Below, one piece after another: positions 1 to 5,180 of a DNA stretch of 5,334 bases (its first letter is position 1; every line of letters starts with the position of its first letter). Both the position numbers and the translations under genes were made by a program. Source of the DNA: Lachnospiraceae bacterium UBA3845 (GTDB lineage: Bacteria > Bacillota > Clostridia > Lachnospirales > Lachnospiraceae); the NCBI GenBank assembly GCA_002392705.1, contig DGHP01000011.1:1-5334 (forward strand), given 5' to 3'. The notes beneath the pieces were generated by a model. It worked only from the letters and a program-made list of their open reading frames with translations. It did not search any database and was not told the DNA's origin.

Positions 1-755
1 ACGCCCAGAAGCCTGTTCGTATCGTCCAGAATGGGAATGCTGTTCTCGGAATAATCCTTCAGCCGTTCGATACAGTCCGAAATCTGCTCGTTCGCGTAGA
101 CATAGGGGAAGGAGGACGCGATGATCTCATCAAGAGGCGTGTCCTTCCGGGCGGTGATCAGATCCTTCAGGTCTACCGCGCCGCAGTAGATCTCCTGCTC
201 GTCCACGACGAAAAGGGTGGCGATGTTGTCGTTCTCCTCCGCCTGGCGCACCAGCTCGCTCATGGCCTGTTTGATCGTCATATTCTCACGGATGACGATA
301 AAGTTGGTGGTCATGCGGCTGCCGATCTCATCCTCGTCAAAGGAAGCGATGAGCCGGATCTCCCGGCGCAGGTCATCCGAGAGCAGATCCACGATCAGCG
401 CCCGCTTATCCTTGTCCACGCAGCGCAGGATCTCCACGGCGGTGTCCGTGTCCAGTCCGGAGAGGACCGCGGCGGCTTTTTTCAGATCCATCTCACCGAA
501 ATATCTGCCCGCCTCATCGCTCTCCAGATATTCGAATACGTCCGAGAGCTGTTCCGCCGGACAGACGCGGCAGAATTTGATCCGTTCCGATTCGGAGAGC
601 ATGCCGAGCACGCCCGCAATATCACTTCCGTGGTAATCCTCCAGCTGCCGCATGATGGATTTCGGCGCGCCGCCGCTGCGCAGCACGGCGAGGATCTCCG
701 CAGTATAGTCCGGCCTTACGCCGGCCGCATTTGCCTGAATGTCTTTAGTTTCCAT
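1..755 (-). CDS. mgtE: Magnesium transporter MgtE, N-terminal part (cut by window edge)
   Basis: MgtE is a homodimeric Mg2+ channel/transporter of the inner membrane; its cytosolic N and CBS domains sense Mg2+ and gate the pore. The 251 complete codons visible here cover only the cytosolic part. Residues about 15-135 are the helical, acidic, leucine-rich MgtE N domain. The linker into the first CBS domain carries EIGSRMTTNF (143-152), which matches the family's conserved 'GxxMTT' segment. CBS1 runs to about 200 (LFVVDEQEIYCGAVDLKDLI, 181-200), and CBS2 begins after it and is cut at 252. The transmembrane domain lies outside the window; family members are usually about 450 residues. The start is set by GGAGG six bases before the ATG at 755. 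The frame is open and uninterrupted to the edge. A long structured leader lies upstream. Identification is by family motifs; transport itself cannot be seen here. Confidence 0.93.
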   Translation of the reverse strand, partial: METKDIQANAAGVRPDYTAEILAVLRSGGAPKSIMRQLEDYHGSDIAGVLGMLSESERIKFCRVCPAEQLSDVFEYLESDEAGRYFGEMDLKKAAAVLSGLDTDTAVEILRCVDKDKRALIVDLLSDDLRREIRLIASFDEDEIGSRMTTNFIVIRENMTIKQAMSELVRQAEENDNIATLFVVDEQEIYCGAVDLKDLITARKDTPLDEIIASSFPYVYANEQISDCIERLKDYSENSIPILDDTNRLLG

Positions 756-765
756 CTTTTTCCTC

Positions 766-837
766 CGCTGTTTCGTTTTTTGGAACGGCAGCGCGGAAGA
801 TCTGCTCAGGGCAGAGGTTCCGCGCACGCCGCAGATC
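766..837 (-). promoter_or_regulatory. Interleaved inverted repeats in the mgtE leader (pseudoknot or switch candidate)
   Basis: Read toward mgtE, the order is A GATCTGC (837-831), B GCGCGGAA (825-818), A' GCAGATC (805-799), B' TTCCGCGC (798-791). A pairs perfectly with A' (7 bp) and B with B' (8 bp). The pairs interleave, so the RNA could form an H-type pseudoknot or two exclusive hairpins. CGCTG (793-789) overlaps B' and can pair with CAGCG (770-766), whose last G is the first G of the GGAGG site. Pairing B-B' would therefore compete with pairing next to the ribosome binding site. The complementarity is seen directly; a role in controlling mgtE translation is inference. It does not match the M-box consensus as I know it. 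Confidence 0.45.
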
Positions 838-850
838 CCGCGGGTTGATG

Positions 851-1045
851 GTTACTATTCACGGCTCTCCACGCACCAGGCCGCAGACCATCCGTGCTGT
901 GCACGTATGCCGCATCTTCGATGCTTTTGTCTGTGGCTGTGTGTGGAGTTCCTGCTTCGCAGGCATTATTTGAAATCAGAACCTGTTTCTTACGCGTAAA
1001 CGCGACGAACCAGAACCTGATTTCAAATAAGCCGTGAATAGTAAC
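851..1045. repeat. 195-bp cloverleaf element bounded by 15-bp perfect inverted repeats (MITE-like)
   Basis: The ends GTTACTATTCACGGC (851-865) and GCCGTGAATAGTAAC (1031-1045) are perfect inverted repeats. Between them are three more hairpins. Arm B pairs 867-888 with 929-948, about 20 pairs with G-U wobbles and a small bulge, and contains sub-hairpins GTGC-TGT-GCAC (894-904) and GCATC-TTC-GATGC (912-924). Arm C is CCTGC-TTC-GCAGG (951-963). Arm A pairs 966-979 with 1017-1030 (14 bp perfect), with a CGCG-TAAA-CGCG tip (993-1004). Arms A and the outer stem abut at 1030/1031, so the whole folds as a four-way junction. CAGAACCTG is also directly repeated (977-985, 1011-1019). No target-site duplication is evident and there is no ORF of its own. 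It is either a non-autonomous mobile repeat or a structured RNA; transfer by a REP-associated or IS200/IS605-like transposase is only a guess. Confidence 0.7.
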
Positions 1046-1089
1046 GTTTTATGCGGGTATTGTCCGAGACATGCGGGTAAAATGGACAT

Positions 1090-1122
1090 AAAAAGTCCGT
1101 GTACGCACAGGCATACACGGAC
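1090..1122 (-). terminator. Intrinsic terminator, minus strand
   Basis: On the minus strand GTCCGTGTA (1122-1114) pairs perfectly with TACACGGAC (1103-1095) across a 10-base loop, and the stem runs directly into TTTTT (1094-1090). This is the classic Rho-independent layout. It follows the 31-codon ORF stop by 13 bases and lies about 335 bases before mgtE, so it could end a small transcript or act as an attenuator. An outer pairing of ATTGTCCG (1129-1122) with CGGACAAT (1066-1059) encloses it. Confidence 0.65.
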
Positions 1123-1135
1123 GGACAATGCAGAA

Positions 1136-1231
1136 TCAGGAACGCGCAGGCGGCAAAAAGTGCCGATCCGCGCGTTGAGCCGCGCATCGTCGTAAAGGTC
1201 CGCTTTGCCCGTTACTGTCACCGTTTGCCAC
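1136..1231 (-). CDS. Possible 31-residue leader peptide or small ORF
   Basis: A GTG start at 1231 is preceded by a perfect AGGAGG (1245-1240) at eight-base spacing, and the frame runs 31 codons to TGA at 1138-1136. The peptide begins MANGDSNGQSGPLRRC and ends LPPARS; it has no recognised domain or membrane segment. The intrinsic terminator starts 13 bases after the stop, which is the geometry of either a compact small gene or a leader-peptide attenuator for mgtE. A second frame from GTG at 1221 (81 codons, to 976) overlaps it but has its start 18 bases from the same AGGAGG, and runs through the terminator and into the cloverleaf element, so it is less likely. Translation is not proven; the ribosome binding site is the main support. 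Confidence 0.3.
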   Translation of the reverse strand: MANGDSNGQSGPLRRCAAQRADRHFLPPARS

Positions 1232-1270
1232 TTTTTTCACCTCCTGTTCAGGGATTCTTTCAGGAAAACA

Positions 1271-1305
1271 CTGATTCTTCTTCTGCCTGGAAAAGAATGA
1301 ATCAG
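1271..1305. repeat. Short inverted repeat in the mgtE-side leader
   Basis: CTGATTC (1271-1277) and GAATCAG (1299-1305) are perfect 7-bp arms, extendable by TTCTT/AAGAAT pairs with a bulge. If the promoter at 1315-1343 is real, this would be the first hairpin of its transcript, just ahead of the AGGAGG at 1245-1240. There is no T tract, so it is not a terminator. Confidence 0.4.
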
Positions 1306-1314
1306 CACTTTCTC

Positions 1315-1343
1315 ATGATAACACCCCCGCGGAAGGAAAGCAA
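1315..1343 (-). promoter_or_regulatory. Possible sigma-A promoter, minus strand
   Basis: TTGCTT (1343-1338) and TATCAT (1320-1315) are separated by exactly 17 bases. The -10 box matches TATAAT at five of six positions; the -35 matches only TTG. Transcription would begin near 1308 and lead into the 31-codon ORF and then the terminator. The spacer is GC-rich and the site lies within the 13-bp inverted repeat, so this may be coincidence. Confidence 0.3.
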
Positions 1344-1357
1344 TCGCGGGGGTGTTA
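1319..1357. repeat. Perfect 13-bp inverted repeat (hairpin)
   Basis: TAACACCCCCGCG (1319-1331) and CGCGGGGGTGTTA (1345-1357) are perfect complements around a 13-base loop. An A tract (1357-1362) follows on the plus strand, so a T tract precedes, rather than follows, the hairpin on the minus strand. It is therefore not a canonical terminator in either direction. It could still end or protect the 3' end of the transglutaminase transcript, or be a protein-binding operator over the putative promoter it overlaps. Confidence 0.6.
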
Positions 1358-1363
1358 AAAAAC

Positions 1364-1469
1364 TGAGGATCGCTGCGGCGGGTCCCGGAAACAGAGAGGC
1401 GCCGCGGCAGATCTTATAAAAATGAGGAATGCTGCTGCGGGCACCGGAAACGGAGAGGTACCGCGTCAG
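1364..1469. repeat. Diverged tandem repeat, two copies with 59-bp period
   Basis: Copy 1 starts at 1364 and copy 2 at 1423. Over the 47-base core, 38 positions are identical, including TGAGGA, CCGGAAAC and GAGAGG. Each copy is preceded on the plus strand by an A tract (T tract on the minus strand). Each can form a hairpin: copy 1 pairs 1372-1380 with 1400-1408 (9 bp with one G-U), while copy 2 pairs 1436-1440 with 1461-1465. The minus-strand T tracts sit about 8-9 bases beyond the stems, so these are at best poor terminators for the transglutaminase gene. The array lies immediately 3' of that gene. Confidence 0.6.
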
Positions 1470-1479
1470 GCTTTAAGAT

Positions 1480-2403
1480 TTAAAAACTCAGGGACTCCGT
1501 GCAGACGTGAGCCGGTGAGACCGGGTAGTGGATTCCGTGATTCAGGCTGAAACCGGTATCCCCGTTAAAACCGTGCGCGGAATTGGAGGCAAGCAGCCAC
1601 CTGTGGCTCCGGTTCGTGTCATAGCCCTGTACGTCCACGTTGTACCAGGTACCGTCGATCTCCACCTGGTTCCAGTAGTGGCTCTTGCTGCCGCCGTTTT
1701 TGACGATGATGGTCTCGATTCCGACCGCGTCCGCCAGAAGCTTGAAGGCGGTGGAATAGCACCAGCAGTCGCCGACGCCTTCATCGATGACGCGGAAGAA
1801 ATTCCCCTGCCCGGGGCCGTAGGAAGCGCGGTCTGCGATATATTCGGCAAAGTAAACGACCAGCTCTTCTTTCGTCATGGACGGGGAGACGCCCGCCAGG
1901 GCTTTCGCGCGGAAATCCGCTCTCTTTTTCCAGACGGAAGACTGGGTGACTTCCAGATCACAGCTGATGGTGAGCCCCTCCGGGTCGGTACCGGTGATGG
2001 TCAGGGTTCCTCCGGAAGGCCAGACCGTGATCTTCAGCCGTTTGCTACTTTTGTAATCGGAGCTGAGAATGTGGGCGTCTTCCGCGCAGGTTCCGGAGAA
2101 GGTCCAGGTCCAGTCACGGGCGGCCGCTTTTTTATTCAGCTTCAGTACTACAGCCTGTCCGGTCTGGATGCTGTTTCCGGACAGAGAGCGGATCTTTCCG
2201 GCATTCCGGGAGGAAACCGGATTCTTTACAATGGCCGGCTCATCCATATCACCGGAAGCATCGATGACTCCGGCGGAAGCGGTGCTCTCTGAGGAAAGGT
2301 CCTGGTCCGCGGCCGGGGCCGCTGGCGTACGCGCAGGCGCGGCTGCTGTAAGGAACAGGGACATGGCCAGCAGGATGCCGGCTTTACGGATCATTGATTT
2401 CAT
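1480..2403 (-). CDS. Secreted transglutaminase-like protein with N-terminal Ig-like domain
   Basis: This is a 307-residue exported protein. Residues 1-22 or so form a signal peptide (MKSMIRK, then a hydrophobic stretch ending in TAAAPA). Residues about 30-75 are a low-complexity Ala/Ser linker. Residues about 78-155 are beta-rich and Ig-like, with Cys106 and Cys148 placed for a disulfide. Residues about 175-275 are the transglutaminase-like fold: GVGDCWCYSTAF gives nucleophile Cys213, SHYWNQV gives His242, and WYNVDVQ gives Asp257, so the triad is intact. Such domains in bacteria act as cysteine peptidases or amide-transfer enzymes at the cell surface; the substrate is unknown. Cys215, two residues from the nucleophile, is unusual. 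The start is fixed by AGGAGG five bases before ATG 2403. It stands alone, divergent from the exporter operon, behind a phased TAACAT array. No LPXTG or other wall anchor is seen. Confidence 0.88.
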   Translation of the reverse strand: MKSMIRKAGILLAMSLFLTAAAPARTPAAPAADQDLSSESTASAGVIDASGDMDEPAIVKNPVSSRNAGKIRSLSGNSIQTGQAVVLKLNKKAAARDWTWTFSGTCAEDAHILSSDYKSSKRLKITVWPSGGTLTITGTDPEGLTISCDLEVTQSSVWKKRADFRAKALAGVSPSMTKEELVVYFAEYIADRASYGPGQGNFFRVIDEGVGDCWCYSTAFKLLADAVGIETIIVKNGGSKSHYWNQVEIDGTWYNVDVQGYDTNRSHRWLLASNSAHGFNGDTGFSLNHGIHYPVSPAHVCTESLSF

Positions 2404-2469
2404 GAAAACCTCCTGAATTCTCCCCGGGAGGGGACGATTCCCGCTCCTTTTGGAGAACGATTCTTCGCG

Positions 2470-2507
2470 ATTCTATAGTTAACATAACTGTAACATGTTT
2501 GTAACGA
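2470..2507 (-). promoter_or_regulatory. Three 11-bp-phased TAACAT repeats with adjacent -10 box (response-regulator type site)
   Basis: On the plus strand TAACAT starts at 2480 and 2491, with TAACGA at 2502: exactly 11 bp apart, one helical turn. Read toward the transglutaminase gene, these are GTTA-type boxes followed directly by TAGAAT (2475-2470), a five-of-six match to the -10 consensus, with no good -35 at proper spacing. Tandem direct repeats of this period replacing a -35 are typical of promoters activated by OmpR/PhoB-family response regulators. Which regulator binds is unknown. Transcription would start near 2463, giving a leader of about 60 bases with small hairpins at 2444-2455 and 2421-2434. 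Confidence 0.55.
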
Positions 2508-2522
2508 AAAGGCAACAGCTGT

Positions 2523-2574
2523 TTGAGAGGGAAGGCAGCGGGGGATGCTTGAAAGGGAAGGCAGCGTGGGAAGA
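2523..2574. repeat. 26-bp tandem repeat, two copies
   Basis: Units 2523-2548 and 2549-2574 are identical at 22 of 26 positions, with AGGGAAGGCAGCG exact in both. The repeat is purine-rich on the plus strand and lies between the phased TAACAT array and the exporter promoter. No protein reading explains it; it may be a local slippage duplication. Confidence 0.65.
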
Positions 2575-2610
2575 ACCGCGGGCAGGAAGGATCCTTCTGC
2601 AGGAGGGGAC

Positions 2611-2799
2611 ATGATTCTTGACTTGCGCAGTTACGCTTGTCATAATGTTCAGAAAAGCCGGCTGTATGAGACCTGCCGCTGCCTGAACAGGGCAGCCGCC
2701 GGGACATGCCTGACTTCCGGTGCAGGCGGAAGCCCGGCTCTGCGCATGCGGGGCAGTGACCGGATCCGCGCCTGCCGGCAGAACAATACGGGGTTATAA
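2611..2799 (+). CDS. Possible small Cys-rich ORF ahead of the ABC exporter
   Basis: ATG 2611 follows AGGAGG (2601-2606) by four bases, and the frame runs 62 codons to TAA at 2797-2799, ending beside the ribosome binding site of the exporter ATPase. The peptide starts MILDLRSYACHNVQ and has five cysteines (10, 22, 24, 33, 55) and about nine arginines; it has no clear signal peptide or known domain. An upstream in-frame ATG at 2545 lacks a good binding site. Against it: the sigma-A-type promoter at 2618-2646 lies inside its first codons, so a transcript from there would not carry the start. Either the promoter or this ORF may be accidental. Position before an exporter makes a peptide substrate conceivable, but this is speculation. 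Confidence 0.22.
   Translation: MILDLRSYACHNVQKSRLYETCRCLNRAAAGTCLTSGAGGSPALRMRGSDRIRACRQNNTGL
2618..2646 (+). promoter_or_regulatory. Sigma-A-type promoter for the ABC exporter operon
   Basis: TTGACT (2618-2623) and CATAAT (2641-2646) are each five-of-six matches to the consensus, with an ideal 17-base spacer. Transcription would begin near 2653 and leave a leader of about 160 bases before the ATPase start. Confidence 0.65.
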
Positions 2800-2800
2800 A
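2647..2800 (+). other. GC-rich structured 5' leader of the exporter operon
   Basis: This stretch between the promoter and the ATPase binding site holds several short inverted repeats: TGTTCAG (2646-2652) with CTGAACA (2683-2689), CTTCCG (2714-2719) with CGGAAG (2727-2732), and the palindrome CTGCCGGCAG (2772-2781). No T tract and no known riboswitch consensus were recognised. It overlaps the possible Cys-rich ORF. Confidence 0.35.
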
Positions 2801-2813
2801 GGAGAAGGAAACT

Positions 2814-3521
2814 ATGCTGAGAATTGAGCATCTGTCGAAACGCTACGGGGAGAAAAAAGCGGTGGAGGATCTGTCCCTGCATATTCAGGCAGGGGAGATC
2901 TTCGGTTTTATCGGCCATAACGGCGCGGGAAAGAGCACCACGCTCAAAAGCGCGGTGGGGATCCTGCAGTTTGATGAGGGAACGATTCAGATCGGCGGAA
3001 AGGACATCCGGAAGGAGCCGCTTGCCTGCAAGAAGATGCTGGCTTACATACCGGACAATCCGGATCTGTACGAGTTCATGAGCGGGATTAAATATCTGAA
3101 CTTTGTCGCGGATATCTTCGGCATTCCATCTGCGGAAAGACAGGAGAGAATCCGGAAATACGCGGATCTCCTCGAACTGACGGGGGATCTGGCGGAGCCG
3201 GTCTCTGCCTATTCCCATGGAATGAAGCAGAAGCTGGCCGTGATTTCGGCCTGGATCCATGACCCGAAGCTGATCGTGATGGACGAGCCCTTCGTCGGAC
3301 TGGATCCTAAGGCTTCGCACCTGCTCAAGGAAATGATGCGGGAGCACTGCGACAGGGGCGGCGCGATTTTCTTCTCCACCCATGTGCTGGAGGTGGCGGA
3401 GAAGCTGTGCGACAAAGTCGCGATTATTAAGCAGGGACGGCTGGTCAGGGAAGGTACGATGGAAGAAGTGCGGGGCGATGACAGCCTTGAGGAAGTATTC
3501 CTGGAACTGGAGGCGGAGTAA
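2814..3521 (+). CDS. ABC transporter ATP-binding protein (exporter type)
   Basis: This 235-residue cytosolic ATPase drives the permease encoded next to it. Walker A is GHNGAGKST (34-42), the signature is SHGMKQKL (134-141), Walker B with catalytic glutamate is LIVMDEP (153-159, Glu158), the D-loop GLDP follows (162-165), and the switch His190 is in STHVLE. All catalytic elements are intact. The Q-loop position reads YIPDNPDLYE (78-87), with Asp81 where most ABC proteins have Gln; this substitution is known in EcsA-like exporter ATPases. Length is normal for a single nucleotide-binding domain. The start follows AAGGAG (2799-2804) by nine bases. The stop abuts the permease ATG (TAAATG), implying translational coupling. 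A promoter lies at 2618-2646. The transported substrate cannot be read from the sequence. Confidence 0.95.
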   Translation: MLRIEHLSKRYGEKKAVEDLSLHIQAGEIFGFIGHNGAGKSTTLKSAVGILQFDEGTIQIGGKDIRKEPLACKKMLAYIPDNPDLYEFMSGIKYLNFVADIFGIPSAERQERIRKYADLLELTGDLAEPVSAYSHGMKQKLAVISAWIHDPKLIVMDEPFVGLDPKASHLLKEMMREHCDRGGAIFFSTHVLEVAEKLCDKVAIIKQGRLVREGTMEEVRGDDSLEEVFLELEAE

Positions 3522-5120
3522 ATGCTGAAAGTACTGTTAAAAAAGCAGCTTGCGGAAGTATTCAGAAACTGCTGGTTCGACGCGAAGAAGAACCGGATGC
3601 GTTCGAAGAAGGCCGTTGCCGCATGGTTTTTCATTTATCTGGTTTTGATAGTCGGCCTGCTGGGCGGCATCTTTACAGTATTGTCGCTGAACGTGTGCGG
3701 CCCGCTGGTTCAGCTGGGACTGGGCTGGCTCTATTTCCTGCTGATGGGCGGAATCGCCATTCTGCTTGGCGCCTTCGGCAGCGTGTTCAACACCTATTCG
3801 AGCCTGTATCTGGCCAAAGATAACGATCTGCTGCTTTCCATGCCCATACCGGTCCGGACGATCATGGCCGCGCGGATTCTGAATGTTTATCTGCTGGGGG
3901 CCATGTATTCGGCCGTGGTGCTGATTCCGGCAGTTTTTGTATACTGGCTTGAGGCAGGGCCGTCCGCGGCGCGGATCATCTGCGGCCTTCTGCTTCTTGT
4001 CATAGTGACGGTGATTGTGCTGCTGCTTTCCTGCGTGCTGGGCTATGCGGTGGCAAGGATCAGTGTGAAGCTGCGGCACAAAAGCTTTTTCACGGTTCTG
4101 CTTTCCCTGCTCTTTATCGGAGGCTATTATTTCTTCTACTATAAGGCAAATGGATTCCTCCGTGATTTTCTCATGAACGCGGAAAGCTACGGAGAGAAGA
4201 TCAAAGGCGCGGCATACGGACTCTGGCTGTTCGGGCGCATCGGGGAAGGGGATTTTCCGGCCGCGGTGGTTTTCGGCGCGGCGGCGGGGGGACTCTTCCT
4301 GCTGGTCTGGCATATTATAGCAAAAAGCTTTTTGAGCATCGCTTCAGCCGGCGAAAAGACCGGGAAGGTCCGCTACGTGGAGAAAGCGGTACGGCAGAAA
4401 ACCGTGCCCGGCGCGCTGCTTGCAAAAGAGTTTTCGCGCTTTACATCCAGCGCAAGCTACATGCTGAACTGCGGTATGGGGATTCTTTTTCTTATTGCCA
4501 CCGGCGTGATGCTTCTGGTTATGGGGCGGGAGTTCCTGAAGCTGGCCGCGCAGGCTCTTTCCGGCCGGCAGGACAGTATCGCGGTTCTGCTCTGCGTGAT
4601 GATCTGCATGATCGCTGCCATGAATGATATGGCCGCTCCGTCGGTATCTCTGGAAGGGAAAAGCATCTGGATCCCCCAGTCCCTGCCTGTCGCGCCGAAG
4701 ACCGTACTTCGGGCAAAAGCGGCGGTTCAGCTGATCCTGTCAGGGATTCCGGTTCTGTTCGCTTCCGTATGCGCCGCGGTTGTTGTTCCTTCTTCCGTCC
4801 CGGTCCGGCTGCTTCTCTGCCTGACCGCCCTGGTTCATACCGTTTTTTCCGCCATGTTCAATATGATGCTCGGGGTTAAGATGCCGGTCATGAACTGGAC
4901 CAGTGAGACCGGCCCCATCAAGCAGGGCGGCGCGATCGTCGTCTCCATGTTCGGCGGATGGGGCATCTGCATCGCGATGGGCGGGCTCTACCTGCTGATC
5001 GGCTACAGAATCGGCGCAGTCCCTTATCTTCTTCTGTGCAGCCTTCTGCTGGGCGCTGCGGCGCTTTTCCTTCTGCGCTGGCTGGATACGAAAGGCGCGG
5101 ATTCCTTCGCGGCTCTGTGA
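3522..5120 (+). CDS. ABC exporter permease, about 12 transmembrane helices
   Basis: This 532-residue integral membrane protein is the partner of the preceding ATPase. A basic cytosolic N-terminus (1-30) is followed by hydrophobic segments near 33-55, 66-88, 118-142, 151-177, 187-206 and 245-266, then a charged loop (270-312), then segments near 315-335, 352-370, 400-422, 425-447, 470-493 and 497-518: two six-helix halves. Loop motifs NDLLLSMPIPVRTI (101-114) and SLEGKSIWIPQSLPV (376-390) occupy equivalent places in the halves and both carry 'S(M/L)P'. These resemble the large 'putative ABC exporter' permeases of Clostridia, which differ from the six-helix ABC-2 type. GGAGG (3509-3513), inside the ATPase gene's end, lies eight bases before the ATG. 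No accessory gene names a substrate; lipid, peptide or antimicrobial export are all possible. No terminator follows before 5244. Confidence 0.9.
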   Translation: MLKVLLKKQLAEVFRNCWFDAKKNRMRSKKAVAAWFFIYLVLIVGLLGGIFTVLSLNVCGPLVQLGLGWLYFLLMGGIAILLGAFGSVFNTYSSLYLAKDNDLLLSMPIPVRTIMAARILNVYLLGAMYSAVVLIPAVFVYWLEAGPSAARIICGLLLLVIVTVIVLLLSCVLGYAVARISVKLRHKSFFTVLLSLLFIGGYYFFYYKANGFLRDFLMNAESYGEKIKGAAYGLWLFGRIGEGDFPAAVVFGAAAGGLFLLVWHIIAKSFLSIASAGEKTGKVRYVEKAVRQKTVPGALLAKEFSRFTSSASYMLNCGMGILFLIATGVMLLVMGREFLKLAAQALSGRQDSIAVLLCVMICMIAAMNDMAAPSVSLEGKSIWIPQSLPVAPKTVLRAKAAVQLILSGIPVLFASVCAAVVVPSSVPVRLLLCLTALVHTVFSAMFNMMLGVKMPVMNWTSETGPIKQGGAIVVSMFGGWGICIAMGGLYLLIGYRIGAVPYLLLCSLLLGAAALFLLRWLDTKGADSFAAL

Positions 5121-5170
5121 AGGTTTTGTGAAGAAGGGAATTTCTGTGGAAATGGTATCCCCTGTCCGTA

Positions 5171-5180
5171 TGTTATAACA
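5171..5180. promoter_or_regulatory. Perfect 10-bp palindrome ahead of the exported-protein gene
   Basis: TGTTATAACA is self-complementary over all ten bases and sits 64 bases before the next start codon, in the only AT-rich part of this spacer. It includes a TTATAA that could serve as a -10 box, but no convincing -35 is 17 bases upstream. A short operator overlapping a promoter is one explanation; chance is another. Confidence 0.25.

Noticed and set aside
841..1055. Target-site duplication around the cloverleaf element
   Set aside because: The flanks (TTGATG on the left, GTTTTA on the right) share no direct repeat, so insertion cannot be shown from this window.
976..1221. 81-codon minus-strand ORF starting GTG
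   Set aside because: Its start is 18 bases from the AGGAGG, it runs through an intrinsic terminator and into the cloverleaf repeat, and no domain is recognised.
756..1260. M-box (ykoK) magnesium riboswitch upstream of mgtE
   Set aside because: The conserved GGTGAGGCTCCT and GCTGCTGCCC segments are absent on the minus strand; the structure seen differs.
1441..1475. T-box-like GGTACCGCG on the plus strand
   Set aside because: Only the short motif is present, as part of the 59-bp repeat; there is no Stem I, terminator or downstream plus-strand gene.
1528..2292. 254-codon plus-strand ORF
   Set aside because: It is antisense to the transglutaminase gene, has no ribosome binding site and no recognisable domain; the minus frame explains the sequence.
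2649..3383. 244-codon minus-strand ORF
   Set aside because: It is antisense to the ABC ATPase, whose Walker and signature motifs are intact on the plus strand.
3537..4313. 258-codon minus-strand ORF
   Set aside because: It is a shadow of the permease gene; the translation is Gln/His/Arg-rich, as expected from antisense of hydrophobic codons.
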